Part shown: positions 41,299 to 50,456 of the stretch, piece after piece | Numbering within the stretch: the first letter of the stretch is position 1 | Layout of the letters: every line of letters starts with the position of its first letter | Source: Candidatus Nomurabacteria bacterium | GTDB lineage: Bacteria; Patescibacteria; Paceibacteria; UBA9973 | Reading direction: 5' to 3' | NCBI GenBank assembly: GCA_023267435.1 | Contig: JAHFNH010000003.1 | Location: 1 to 64,000, forward strand | DNA length: 64,000 nt | The notes under the pieces: generated by a model | Seen by the model: only the letters and a program-made list of their open reading frames with translations | Database searches by the model: none | What the model was told of the DNA's origin: nothing | Position numbers and translations under genes: made by a program

Positions 41299-42975
41299 CT
41301 ATATTTTATGCTTTCTTAGAACCATAACAAATGAAATAGAAACTAATGCGAGCAAACCAAACAATAATAATATAACAACATTCCATGGAGCAGGAGGAAG
41401 TCCTGTCTTAGGAAGACTAGGAGCGGCCACCACCACTGTAGCAAGAGAATAATCGATCGCAGTAAGACCATTTGCACTTCCCTCAGCAGTTCCAGTATTC
41501 GTAGTTGTCTGTGTAAGATTTGTTAAACAAGTGAAAGTCCATGTTTCATTACTTTCAAGTAAATCGTTTTTATTAAGATCTCCTGGGTGTCCTACGACAC
41601 GGCCTGGTAGACCAGTACATTTGTCATCAGTGATACTAACATTACTTAATGGCGCAGTACCAGGATTGGTTACGGTATATGTGTAAGTAACTGCTCCACC
41701 ATTTGCAGGAAGAACAAAAACGTTTGGCTTTTTAACTACATGGATTAGTGGTGGTATTATTGGAACTCCGACAACGACAGTTGCATTTGCAGTATCGATT
41801 GCGGTAAAACCATTAGCATCACCAGTTGCAGTGACAGTATTGGTAGTGGTTTGGGAGAGTGTTGTGGTACAAGTGTATGTCCAAGTTTCATTGATATCAA
41901 GTTTGGAATCATTATTTGAATCACCTGAAATGAAACCTACAGTAGAACATGCATTGTCAGAAACAATAACATTACTCATTGGAACTGTTCCGATATTCTT
42001 AACTGTATAAGTATAAGTAACTGGTCCAGGTCCTAGAGGTAATGCTAATGGAGTTGGAACTTTTAAAACACTGATCAAAGGTGGAACAGATGCTGTTGTA
42101 AGAGGACCACCACCTTGGGGAGCTGTTGAGGGAGGGGTTGGAGGGGTCACATATACAGGAATTGAAACAGTATGACTACCAGCGCCGTCTAGTGTAACAG
42201 ACGCCGTATTTGAAAATGCTCTTCCGTGTAATGTTGCACCAGCTAATAAAGCAACGCTTGTTTGATCTAAAATATTTCCTTCAAAAACAGATGTTGTTTC
42301 AAGTGTAGTTGCACCACCGACAACCCAAAAAATATTGGAAGCCTGTGCACCACCACTTAAAAGAATGCTTTTAGCAGAACTGATATCAAGAGTTCCTGGT
42401 ACTCTAAATATCCATACATCACTTGCTGTTCCTGTAAGATGAATATCGCCTGTAATAATTACATTACCAGGACCAGAAAATGAATAAACTCCAGGAGCGA
42501 TTGTTAAACCAGCAAGATCCCAAGTTCCAGATCCGGTTCCAATATTTGTAGCATCAAATGGTCGAACAGTATTATTGTTAGCATCAGTATAAGCTGCTCC
42601 TGCAGCACCGACAGCATTATCTACAAAAGTTTTATTGGCTGGTACAGTATCACCCGGCATAGCACAAGCAGCAAAACCGGTAACATTATATCCGGAATCA
42701 ACTTCGTATATTTTTCCACCGCCAGTCATTGATGTACATGTCAAACCAGCAATGTTTGAACCTGCAAGTGGACTCACTCCAACATTTCCAGTAATTATAG
42801 TTGATGCGGGAGTAGCATCAGTTACACCTGCATATGACAAAATTGAGAAACTATCTGCTCCTCCAAGATTAACAGTTGCCGGGCTAGCAAAAGCGTGCGC
42901 TTTAGTAGAGCCAGTGAAATTAAATACAAGAGAAAACAAAACAACTAAGAAAGAAAACTTTTTAAGTATTTTCAT
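41299..42975 (-). CDS. LPXTG surface protein: ice-binding-like (DUF3494) domain plus two DUF11 repeats
   Basis: The 558-aa protein has a signal peptide (cleavage near AHA-FAS) and a DUF3494 ice-binding-like beta solenoid (about 32-270; FSILSYAGVTDA, ITGNVGVSPL, GVYSFSGPGNVIITGDIHL, LLAGATLHGRAFS). Two DUF11-type adhesin repeats (about 300-400 and 405-515; YTYTVKNIGTVPMSNV, YTYTVTNPGTAPLSNV) follow. The end is a classic sorting signal, LPKTG, a hydrophobic helix and RKHKI. The DUF3494 domain binds ice in some bacteria; in many others it serves adhesion. Confidence 0.88.
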   Translation of the reverse strand: MKILKKFSFLVVLFSLVFNFTGSTKAHAFASPATVNLGGADSFSILSYAGVTDATPASTIITGNVGVSPLAGSNIAGLTCTSMTGGGKIYEVDSGYNVTGFAACAMPGDTVPANKTFVDNAVGAAGAAYTDANNNTVRPFDATNIGTGSGTWDLAGLTIAPGVYSFSGPGNVIITGDIHLTGTASDVWIFRVPGTLDISSAKSILLSGGAQASNIFWVVGGATTLETTSVFEGNILDQTSVALLAGATLHGRAFSNTASVTLDGAGSHTVSIPVYVTPPTPPSTAPQGGGPLTTASVPPLISVLKVPTPLALPLGPGPVTYTYTVKNIGTVPMSNVIVSDNACSTVGFISGDSNNDSKLDINETWTYTCTTTLSQTTTNTVTATGDANGFTAIDTANATVVVGVPIIPPLIHVVKKPNVFVLPANGGAVTYTYTVTNPGTAPLSNVSITDDKCTGLPGRVVGHPGDLNKNDLLESNETWTFTCLTNLTQTTTNTGTAEGSANGLTAIDYSLATVVVAAPSLPKTGLPPAPWNVVILLLFGLLALVSISFVMVLRKHKI

Positions 42976-43086
42976 ATTTTACTATTTATTTTTAAAAACT
43001 ATTATAATAGCTATATTATAACCTTTTTAAAGATAACTTTGTTATATATATATATCCTGTGGATAAGTCATAAATAATAAAAATTG

Positions 43087-43159
43087 AGCCGTTGATCGGG
43101 ATTGAACCGATGACCTCGATATTACCAATATCGTGCTCTACCAACTGAGCTACAACGGC
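43087..43159 (-). tRNA. tRNA-Thr (GGT)
   Basis: Minus-strand cloverleaf: acceptor GCCGTTG/CAACGGC, D stem GCTC/GAGC, anticodon stem CGATA/TATCG with loop TTGGTAA (anticodon GGT), T stem ATCGG/CCGAT with loop TTCAATC. CCA not encoded. Confidence 0.95.
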
Positions 43160-43203
43160 AGAATAGTAGCTAAAATTATAAAAATAATATAACTACTATT
43201 TAA

Positions 43204-43236
43204 TTTGGTGATATTTACCAAAACAGCTACAACGGC
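43204..43236 (-). repeat. tRNA-Thr 5'-end echo followed by hairpin
   Basis: GCCGTTGTAGCT (43236-43225 on the minus strand) repeats the first 12 bases of tRNA-Thr(GGT) 77 bp upstream of it, then runs into a hairpin TTTGGT/ACCAAA. The arrangement parallels the tRNA-Gln remnant at 31180-31253. The 43162-43200 interval carries an AATAGTAG/CTACTATT inverted pair. Confidence 0.5.
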
Positions 43237-43286
43237 TAACACAAGATGAATACTACTATATTTACCTGTGTTTTTCAATTAAAATT

Positions 43287-43724
43287 TTATTGTGTTGAAG
43301 TGGATGCAGGAGCGGGATTGGTTGGCATTGCTGGTCTGATTTGCACTGACTGAGCGGTTAAACTGCCATCTGGATTTGCTGTACCGGTAACGCTTACTTG
43401 TTTACCAACAACTAAATCTGTCGATACTCCACTGACATTTTTTTCAATGGGAGTCTTGTCTGTATAAAAAATTATTTTAGAACTTCCGTCTCTAAGTTTT
43501 AGAGTAATACTTTGAGCGTCTTTAGAGAGAATTTCACCCACAGTCATTCCTCCAAAATTTCCACCATTCCTCATTCCACCAGCAGTACTTCTACCATTCA
43601 AACCAAAAGCTTGACTTCCCTGACCTCTAGCAGGTATTTGACTCTTACCATAAACCATACCTATATAAAACACTCCTACCAAAACTAAAATACCTATGAC
43701 AACTAAACCAATTTTTTTATTCAT
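43287..43724 (-). CDS. Membrane-anchored DUF5666-like protein
   Basis: The 145-aa protein has an N-terminal membrane helix (about 5-24), a Gly/Arg/Asn-rich linker and a DUF5666-like beta domain (about 60-128; TVGEILSKDAQSITLKL, LVVGKQVSVTGTANPDGSL). It resembles the 47408 protein at the other end of the MacAB genes. Probably an outside partner of the exporter (inference from position). It is the last gene of the long minus-strand operon. Confidence 0.7.
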   Translation of the reverse strand: MNKKIGLVVIGILVLVGVFYIGMVYGKSQIPARGQGSQAFGLNGRSTAGGMRNGGNFGGMTVGEILSKDAQSITLKLRDGSSKIIFYTDKTPIEKNVSGVSTDLVVGKQVSVTGTANPDGSLTAQSVQIRPAMPTNPAPASTSTQ

Positions 43725-43753
43725 ATGATTTTTAATAATTTTACTAATCTAAT

Positions 43754-43794
43754 AATTTCGCCTCTTCGGCGAATCCGTCGATGAGACGGAAATT
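43754..43794. repeat. Family B tandem-hairpin element
   Basis: TTCGCC/GGCGAA and TCCGTC/GACGGA hairpins, each with a 5-nt loop, closed by an outer AATTTC/GAAATT pair. It lies between the MacB permease stop and the DUF5666 gene. Confidence 0.75.
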
Positions 43795-45017
43795 TACTCA
43801 TACCTAAGGGCATCGATTGGATTTAAATTAGCCGCCCGACGCGCAGGATAATATCCAAAAACAATACCGATTCCAGCCGAAACCGCAAAAGCTAAAAGAA
43901 CAGTGGGTAAAGAAACTTGCGTTTGAATAATTCCAGAATATGTTACCGCCAGAGATATCAGCCACCCCAAAATAACACCTATCACACCACTGATAAACGT
44001 CAACATAACAGCCTCAAGTAAAAATTGAGTATTAATGTCTTTCTTTTTTGCACCGATTGCTTTACGTAAACCGATTTCTCTTGTACGTTCCGTAACGGTA
44101 GTCAGCATCATATTCATAATTCCAATACCGCCAACCAAAAGAGAAATTCCAGCTACTGCTGCTAAAAAAAGCGTAAATGTACCCGTGACTGATGAAGCCG
44201 TAGCAATAATGTCTGCCTGATTTAATATATTAAAATCAGCTTTAGTAGGATCAGAAATATTGTGACGAATCAATAATAAATTTGTCACATCAGATTGTAC
44301 TTGCGCTGACACATCAGAGCTTGTTGCCGAGATATCAATCTCGCTTAAATATTTATTTCCCGTAAGATATCTTTGAGCTGTGGTATAAGGAATAAAAATT
44401 GTATCATCACTATTACTAAAACCAGAACCTCCTTTTGCTTTAGTTATACCAATAACAACATATTCACTTCCTGAAATACGAATCGTTTGACCAATAACAC
44501 CTGTAACACCCACACCAAACAGATCATCCCTGGCAGTGGGTCCCAACACAGCAACTTTTGAACCACTTGTAATATTTTGAGTTGATAAAAAATCACCTTC
44601 ATCAATAGATACATTTCGGACTGTAGAGTACGCTGGTTCTGTACCTATAATACTAGTATTTGTATTAGTGCCGGTACCGACAACTTGCTTACGCGAAGTT
44701 ACTTCACGGACCACTCCAACCACATCAGAAATTTGAGACTCAATCGCATCAGCATCTTCTACTGTTAATGTCTGTGCTCCTCCACGTCCGGCACTTGGTC
44801 CACCGAAAGTGCGTGCAGCTCCAGGCATAACCATAACTAAGTTTGCACCAATAGACTGAATGCTTGAAGATATAGAATTCTGCGCACCTTGACCAATCGC
44901 AGTCATAGCAATAACAGAAGCTATACCGATTACAATTCCAAGCATCGTAAGTCCTGTACGTACTTTGTTGGCAAATAAAGCGCTAGATGTTTCACTTATG
45001 ATATCTGATATTTTCAT
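43794..45017 (-). CDS. MacB-type ABC transporter permease
   Basis: The 407-aa protein has a first membrane helix (about 20-45), a large extracytoplasmic MacB_PCD domain (about 50-270) and three C-terminal helices with MMLTTVTERTREIGLRKAIGAKKKDI, the coupling motif of this class. It ends PIDALRYE as in MacB/LolC permeases. With the adjacent ATPase and MacA-like adaptor it forms a tripartite-like exporter; no outer-membrane TolC gene is present, as expected for a monoderm cell. Its start overlaps the ATPase stop by 4 bases. Confidence 0.93.
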   Translation of the reverse strand: MKISDIISETSSALFANKVRTGLTMLGIVIGIASVIAMTAIGQGAQNSISSSIQSIGANLVMVMPGAARTFGGPSAGRGGAQTLTVEDADAIESQISDVVGVVREVTSRKQVVGTGTNTNTSIIGTEPAYSTVRNVSIDEGDFLSTQNITSGSKVAVLGPTARDDLFGVGVTGVIGQTIRISGSEYVVIGITKAKGGSGFSNSDDTIFIPYTTAQRYLTGNKYLSEIDISATSSDVSAQVQSDVTNLLLIRHNISDPTKADFNILNQADIIATASSVTGTFTLFLAAVAGISLLVGGIGIMNMMLTTVTERTREIGLRKAIGAKKKDINTQFLLEAVMLTFISGVIGVILGWLISLAVTYSGIIQTQVSLPTVLLAFAVSAGIGIVFGYYPARRAANLNPIDALRYE

Positions 45018-45721
45018 ATGTTTTTTATAACTCTTTTTAAATGGCCATTCTCATTTTCAGTAAGTACGCCATCGCGAATAAATAAAATCCTATCGGCATG
45101 TTCAGCAATATATTGTTCATGAGTGATAAGTACGATTGTTCTGCCATGTTCTTTGTTTAATTTTTGAAAAGTGCCCAAAACTATTTCTCCTGTTTTTGAA
45201 TCGAGGTTACCTGTAGGCTCGTCAGCTAAAATTAGTGACGGATTATTTACCAAAGCTCGTGCAATAGCAACACGTTGAATCTGTCCACCAGAAAGCTGAT
45301 TTGAAAGATGATAGAAATGCGATTCATTCAGACCCGCAGCAAAAAGGGCTTCTTTGGCGCGTTTTTCTCTTTCTTTTGTTTCTATTCCATCATAAACAAG
45401 CGGTAACATTACATTTCTGAGGACTGTAGTACGTGGTAATAAGTTGAATGATTGAAACACGAAACCAATTTTATCTTTGCGAATATCTGCTAGTTCATCA
45501 TCTGAAAGAGTTGAAACATCCTTGTCATCTAGAAGATACGTGCCACTCGTTGGATTATCCAATGCACCTAAAATATGCATAAGAGTCGACTTACCAGATC
45601 CAGAAGGTCCCATAATAGCAACAAATTCTCCATCCTTTATAGTAAAGCTCACACCTTTAAGGGCCTGAAACTCAATGTCTCCAGATTTATATGTTTTTGT
45701 AATATCTTTTATTTCAATCAT
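45014..45721 (-). CDS. MacB/LolD-type ABC transporter ATPase
   Basis: The 235-aa protein has Walker A GPSGSGKST, Q loop FQSFNLLPRTT, signature LSGGQIQRVAIARA, Walker B LILADEPTGNLDSKTGE and H-loop ITHEQ. It powers the adjacent FtsX-like permease. It lies five bases after the MacA-like gene. Confidence 0.95.
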   Translation of the reverse strand: MIEIKDITKTYKSGDIEFQALKGVSFTIKDGEFVAIMGPSGSGKSTLMHILGALDNPTSGTYLLDDKDVSTLSDDELADIRKDKIGFVFQSFNLLPRTTVLRNVMLPLVYDGIETKEREKRAKEALFAAGLNESHFYHLSNQLSGGQIQRVAIARALVNNPSLILADEPTGNLDSKTGEIVLGTFQKLNKEHGRTIVLITHEQYIAEHADRILFIRDGVLTENENGHLKRVIKNI

Positions 45722-45725
45722 AACT

Positions 45726-47402
45726 TTAATTACCTGGAATTCTTACTGCCCCACCTCCTCTGTTTCCACCAGCTCCACCGAGCAAACTAGATGTTGCTGT
45801 TTTTGCAGCCGTTGGTAATATTGTTCTTGTCACAATTTCATCTCCTTCTTTTATTCCAGAAACTATTTCAGTCTCTGAATTATTTGAAAGTCCTGTTGTT
45901 ACAGTAATTTTATTCGGAATAATTGTCGAAATAGAACCTGGCAATCCATCTGTTGGTGCAGGTAGTGGTGCATCAAACATCTCAACATAACTTGAACCAC
46001 CTTGTCTTTTCACTGCACTGTTTGGTACTACTAAGACATCTTGTTTTACATTTGTGATAATAGAAGCTGAGACACTCATTCCGGGTTTTACCGTACTATC
46101 TTGATTATCAAAACTAATTTTTACATTATAAGTCACAACTCCTTGCGTTACTGTACCTACAGTATCAATTTGTGCCACTTCTCCTGCAATTGAAAAATTC
46201 GGAATTGCATCAAAAGTAAGAGTAGCTTTTTGACCCAATTTTATCTTAGCTACATCTACCTCATTCAATGAGATAGTAGCCAATTGTTTAGTGGTAATGA
46301 TCGTCCCTAAAATTGTTCCAGAACTTGCAGTTTCACCGACATTCACAGGAACACTTGCAACGGTACCTTCAAAAGGGGCAACGATGTTGTAATAAGATAG
46401 ATTATCCCTGGCATCCTGTAAAGCATTTTCTTTTTGCTTTACTGTGAGTTGCGCTGTTTGTATATCAAGCACATCTGCACCGGATTGTAATTTACTCAAC
46501 GCTTCTGTATTCTGAATGATAGTTCTATCTGAATCTGTATTTACTTGAGCTTGATTTTGTAAAGTAAGCTGGTATGAATTATAACTTGCGCCGTAACTGC
46601 TTGCCTGAGTATTTGGTATTGCCACTGTCCACTCATTTATTCCACTGGAAGCATAATTGTTCGGAAACTGAATATATAGACCAAAAGTTCCTAAAGCAAC
46701 AGGGGTAGTTGTATTTACTGTACCGCTTCCATTTTCAAGGCCAGAAACTGAGAGATATGCTCCACTGCCACTATTATGAACAAGAATATCGTAACTTCCC
46801 TCCGTTGTTCCGGTGTAAGTTCCGCTAATTGTAGGAGCGGTGAAATTTGCGCTACTAGTTGAAGTAGATTTCGGAACAGCAACTATTCCGCTATTCAAAA
46901 AACTGCTGTGCGCATTTTTAACAACAAGATCTTGATTTTTCTTTGCATCTTGCGCAGCCGCAATAGCATTTTGATACTGAATAACAGATAATTTATCCGC
47001 TGGCTCTTGTAATTTTGCTAAAGAAAGATTGGCTGCATCAAGATTAATTTGCGCATCTCTAAGAGTTTTCTGAGCATCTTTACTGTCGAGAGAAAAAAGA
47101 AGTTTACCACTTCCTGCCTGATCACCTGGTTTGACATAAATATGAGTAATCGTACCAGAGACATTAGGTTTTAAATCAATCTGACTTGAAACGGAAACTT
47201 GTCCACTGCCGGTAATGGAAGATACAATAGTTCCTTTAGTAACAGCTGACAAAACATATCGCGTATCCCCTGCGGTGCTAGTAATTTTTCCATAGCCCCA
47301 ATACCCAACCCCAACAACAATCAAAAGTATAACAATACTACTTATCAAGTGGTCAAGAGCATAATCTTTAATTTTTTGTAAATATGACATTATTTTTTCC
47401 AT
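45726..47402 (-). CDS. MacA/HlyD-type adaptor with extra beta domain in the hairpin
   Basis: The 558-aa protein is anchored by one helix (about 14-33). It has the lipoyl half-motif IVSSITGSGQVSVSSQIDLKP, a coiled-coil hairpin split by an inserted domain of about 110 aa (about 165-275, Ser/Gly/Thr-rich, FTAPTISGTYTGTTEGSYDI), the second lipoyl half (APFEGTVASVPVNVGE) and beta-barrel and membrane-proximal domains. Standard adaptors are about 380-450 aa. The Gly/Arg-rich tail ends RIPGN. Cargo unknown. Confidence 0.88.
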   Translation of the reverse strand: MEKIMSYLQKIKDYALDHLISSIVILLIVVGVGYWGYGKITSTAGDTRYVLSAVTKGTIVSSITGSGQVSVSSQIDLKPNVSGTITHIYVKPGDQAGSGKLLFSLDSKDAQKTLRDAQINLDAANLSLAKLQEPADKLSVIQYQNAIAAAQDAKKNQDLVVKNAHSSFLNSGIVAVPKSTSTSSANFTAPTISGTYTGTTEGSYDILVHNSGSGAYLSVSGLENGSGTVNTTTPVALGTFGLYIQFPNNYASSGINEWTVAIPNTQASSYGASYNSYQLTLQNQAQVNTDSDRTIIQNTEALSKLQSGADVLDIQTAQLTVKQKENALQDARDNLSYYNIVAPFEGTVASVPVNVGETASSGTILGTIITTKQLATISLNEVDVAKIKLGQKATLTFDAIPNFSIAGEVAQIDTVGTVTQGVVTYNVKISFDNQDSTVKPGMSVSASIITNVKQDVLVVPNSAVKRQGGSSYVEMFDAPLPAPTDGLPGSISTIIPNKITVTTGLSNNSETEIVSGIKEGDEIVTRTILPTAAKTATSSLLGGAGGNRGGGAVRIPGN

Positions 47403-47407
47403 AACTA

Positions 47408-47929
47408 TTATTGATTAGAACTATTAATTTGAGTTGGAACGGTCGAGGTAGTAGAAGGAAAAATAGGAGGAAAAGGCATAATTCTTATTAACTTTGCTTC
47501 AATCTGCCCTTGTGAATTTGGAGAACCGACAACAACTACATTTTCATCAACCTTTAGATCGTTAATGGAAATACTATCTCTGACATCTATTATTTTTGTA
47601 TCATTACTTGTAATTACCACTTTTTCAGTATTATCCCTATCTTGAACTATAATATTTGGCAATTCAATTTTTATAATTTTACCTATAGCTCCATGGGCAT
47701 TAGGAAAATTTCCCATCATGCCACCAAAATAACCACGTCCATTCATCATACCAAAATTACGCCCATAATTCTCCCCCCAATCACGACCAAATGAAGCTTT
47801 ATGAAAACCTACATATACTCCGGCTTGAAAGATAAGTGAAACAACAACAAGAATTCCCACAATCAACAAAACTCCAAAAACTTTTTTTGATTCTAAAACT
47901 TTTCTAATATTTTCTTTAATTTCTTTCAT
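47408..47929 (-). CDS. Membrane-anchored DUF5666-like protein
   Basis: The 173-aa protein has a membrane helix (about 17-37), a linker rich in Gly, Met, Asn and Arg (about 45-75) and a DUF5666-like beta domain (about 80-155; AIGKIIKIELPNIIVQDRD, LKVDENVVVVGSPNSQGQI). It sits between the sigma/anti-sigma-like pair and the MacA gene, and may sense or bind something outside for this operon (inference). Confidence 0.7.
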   Translation of the reverse strand: MKEIKENIRKVLESKKVFGVLLIVGILVVVSLIFQAGVYVGFHKASFGRDWGENYGRNFGMMNGRGYFGGMMGNFPNAHGAIGKIIKIELPNIIVQDRDNTEKVVITSNDTKIIDVRDSISINDLKVDENVVVVGSPNSQGQIEAKLIRIMPFPPIFPSTTSTVPTQINSSNQ

Positions 47930-47939
47930 AAAAATAAAA

Positions 47940-48341
47940 CTATGCTATTAATAATTTATGACGAGTTCGAATATTTCGCGCCATATAACGTAAGGATAAT
48001 ACAAATAAAAAAACTAAGGATAAAGACAAAATTAAATTTGTCATAGGTAATGATTCAATCATAGATAAAATGATTTCTTTCCAAAAATAAACAGCCTTGC
48101 TATTAGAAAACATTAGGGATAAATAATCATAAAAGCCAGAACTATAAAAATCAGAAACTAACTGCCTAATAAGCACAAAAAAGCCTAAAAGAGAAAATAT
48201 TCCTGTAACAGAATAAACCCATATTTTAATGTTATTATTTCTTTTTTCCTTAATAGAGATAGCGTTGAAAATATTCTCCGAAAGACTGCTCTCAGGACAA
48301 AACACGGCCTTTTGAAAAATTTTAATTAAATTCTTATCCAT
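47940..48341 (-). CDS. Small membrane protein next to ECF sigma factor (putative anti-sigma)
   Basis: The 133-aa protein has a cytoplasmic N-terminus of about 38 residues and two membrane segments (about 40-60 and 98-117). It has no zinc-binding anti-sigma motif, so the anti-sigma role is only inferred from its place 17 bases after the sigma gene. Confidence 0.55.
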   Translation of the reverse strand: MDKNLIKIFQKAVFCPESSLSENIFNAISIKEKRNNNIKIWVYSVTGIFSLLGFFVLIRQLVSDFYSSGFYDYLSLMFSNSKAVYFWKEIILSMIESLPMTNLILSLSLVFLFVLSLRYMARNIRTRHKLLIA

Positions 48342-48358
48342 ATCTCTATATACGTAGA

Positions 48359-48931
48359 CTAATTTGATTTTGGTGCAATCATCTTTCTTATTTGCAAAAT
48401 AGCTCGAAGATGATGGCTTTTTATTGTGTTTAATGGTCTCTCAAGAACCTGAGATATTTCATCAAAAGTCATTTCTTCTTGATAATGAAGAATTAAAACT
48501 GTTTGAAATTGTTCCGGTAATTTTTCTAATAATGAATTCAATAAATCTACATCTTGTAATTTCTGCAGTATCTCATCGGGTAAAATTGCCTCATCCTTTA
48601 TGGTTTCTGAGAAATTATTTTCTTCATTATCCAAACTAGAAAACGGAATGGAGTTTTTTCTGCGCAAGAAATCAATAACCGTATTTCTAGCTATAGTAAA
48701 AATCCAGGTTTTAAAACTGGATTTGTTTTGATTAAACTTTTCCAAACTTTTCCAAACTTTAACAAAAATTTCTTGAGTAATATCATCAGCTTCGTTATTT
48801 CCGACAAAACGCCGAACAAAATTATAAATTTGTGGAGTATATTTATCAATAAGCTCCTTCAATGCAGTGTCATCGCCAGAGACATATAAACTAATTAATT
48901 CTGAATCTTTATCCATTGTAATTTTAGGCAA
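48359..48931 (-). CDS. ECF-type RNA polymerase sigma factor
   Basis: The 190-aa protein has sigma region 2 (YNFVRRFVGNNEADDITQEI, VFVKVWKSLEKF, FKTWIFTIARNTVIDFLRR) and region 4 (LPEQFQTVLILHYQEEMTFDEISQVLE). It lacks regions 1 and 3. It overlaps the end of the oxidoreductase gene by 8 bases. It presumably drives this operon or a surface-stress regulon; its target promoter is not evident. Confidence 0.93.
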   Translation of the reverse strand: MPKITMDKDSELISLYVSGDDTALKELIDKYTPQIYNFVRRFVGNNEADDITQEIFVKVWKSLEKFNQNKSSFKTWIFTIARNTVIDFLRRKNSIPFSSLDNEENNFSETIKDEAILPDEILQKLQDVDLLNSLLEKLPEQFQTVLILHYQEEMTFDEISQVLERPLNTIKSHHLRAILQIRKMIAPKSN

Positions 48932-50456
48932 ATCCTGGAAAGAAATCTTTGTGAATATGGCTTGATTTCACTCCCATACCGAGAAGCATGTTTTCAAAAG
49001 TTTCGCACATGCCATGTGTTCCGGAAAGATAGAAGTGTCTTTCTAAGAAATCAGGAACTTCTTGTTTAACCATTTTCGCATCTACAAAACCTGTTTTACC
49101 ATGCCATATTTCACCTGGTGGTACTGGATCCGTCACTGTATAAACAATTTTAAAGCCAAGTTCTACGGCTGATTGATCTAAAATATTTTCATAAGCAACA
49201 TCAGCTGAAGTTCGATTTGAATAAAACATGACTACATCCCTTTCTTGTTTTTTATCTATCATATACTTAACCATGCTTCTAAAAGGAGTGACACCGATTC
49301 CTCCGGCCATGAAAACAAGTTTCTTATTTACATCTTTCGGTAAGACGAATTCCCCTGCCAGTTGCGAAGCGATGATAGTGTCCTGACCCTCTTTCATATT
49401 TAAAAGCTTGTTCTTGAAACTGCTACCGTTCGCATAAAATTTTATACCTATTCTGATTTCTCTTTCAGTAGGAGAAGAAGCTATTGTGAAATATCTTCGA
49501 TTTCCTCGAGAGTCCGGCCACTTGTGACCGAGAGTCCATTCCAAATACTGCCCTGGTCTAAAATAAAACGGATGATCCGGAGAAAATACGAAATCATAAG
49601 TATTCTGCGCGACTTTTATTTTTTGCTTCAATACTAAGACAAACTTTTGTTTTGGGCTGACAATATAGGAAAATACGTTCCCAACTAAGAGAGATAACTC
49701 AGGCGTGGAATATAACGATCCGATGTGCATAATTGGAGCAGACAAGAATCCGCAGATTGATCCATATAACATTCGTAAAATTCTTGTCGGAGGAGTAGTA
49801 AGAGGTTCTGTCAGCATAACAAATGCGAAAAACAAAAGTGGAGAATAAAAAATAGATCTGACAAGAATGTTAAAACCACTGGCAAAATCAAAAGCTTGAG
49901 TAGCAACAATAGTAATCAGAGCTATGGCAAAAAAAGTAAGAACCATATCGAATCTTCTCACCTTTCTTGTGATGAGCATTCCTCCAATAATAACGAAGGG
50001 TGCCATTGCTAAAGTTCCTACCCACCAGCTGGCGGATTGGCCCATAGTGATGGAAGTAAGTGCCACAGAAAGTGCAACTGGATTGAAAACATGCTTATTA
50101 TCGAGCGCAAAAATATATTTTGATGCCATAGCCCAGACGGAAACCCAGAATAAAAATCCCCAATAAGGAAGACTGACAAAATCCTTTGCAGGGGTGACTA
50201 TCAAAACTAAAATAAAAGCAGTGATAAAAGCGGATTCAACATTTGTTGGAACGCCTAAAAATGAAGCAAATATTTTATTTGAGATAAAACAGATTGCGGT
50301 GACAAAAACAACTTCTGAAAAAAACATAACTGGAGTGAAAGGCAAGATTCCAAAATAAGAAAGTATTAATCCTCCAGCAATCATAAAGAGTAATGCGTAA
50401 AGCACTAATCGATACATTGTTACTTTGTTTAAAAGATTATCTATTATTTTTATCAT
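48924..50456 (-). CDS. RnfD/NqrB-like membrane domain fused to ferredoxin-NADP reductase-like domain
   Basis: The 510-aa protein has about nine membrane helices (1-270) with NPVALSVALTSIT and MLTEPLTTPPTRILRMLYG, recalling RnfD/NqrB flavin-site loops. The FNR-like part (about 278-510) has the FAD motif RRYFTIASSP, the NAD-binding MAGGIGVTPFRSM and the C-terminal HFYLSGTHGMCE..HKDFFPG. It should move electrons from cytoplasmic NAD(P)H through the membrane. Its start overlaps the apbE stop (ATGA type), and the FMN-binding acceptor lies just upstream. Confidence 0.88.
   Translation of the reverse strand: MIKIIDNLLNKVTMYRLVLYALLFMIAGGLILSYFGILPFTPVMFFSEVVFVTAICFISNKIFASFLGVPTNVESAFITAFILVLIVTPAKDFVSLPYWGFLFWVSVWAMASKYIFALDNKHVFNPVALSVALTSITMGQSASWWVGTLAMAPFVIIGGMLITRKVRRFDMVLTFFAIALITIVATQAFDFASGFNILVRSIFYSPLLFFAFVMLTEPLTTPPTRILRMLYGSICGFLSAPIMHIGSLYSTPELSLLVGNVFSYIVSPKQKFVLVLKQKIKVAQNTYDFVFSPDHPFYFRPGQYLEWTLGHKWPDSRGNRRYFTIASSPTEREIRIGIKFYANGSSFKNKLLNMKEGQDTIIASQLAGEFVLPKDVNKKLVFMAGGIGVTPFRSMVKYMIDKKQERDVVMFYSNRTSADVAYENILDQSAVELGFKIVYTVTDPVPPGEIWHGKTGFVDAKMVKQEVPDFLERHFYLSGTHGMCETFENMLLGMGVKSSHIHKDFFPGFA

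Noticed and set aside
43087..43236. Integrase attachment site at tRNA-Thr
   Set aside because: The duplicated bases are the tRNA 5' end, there is no integrase gene nearby, and the interval is only 77 bp.
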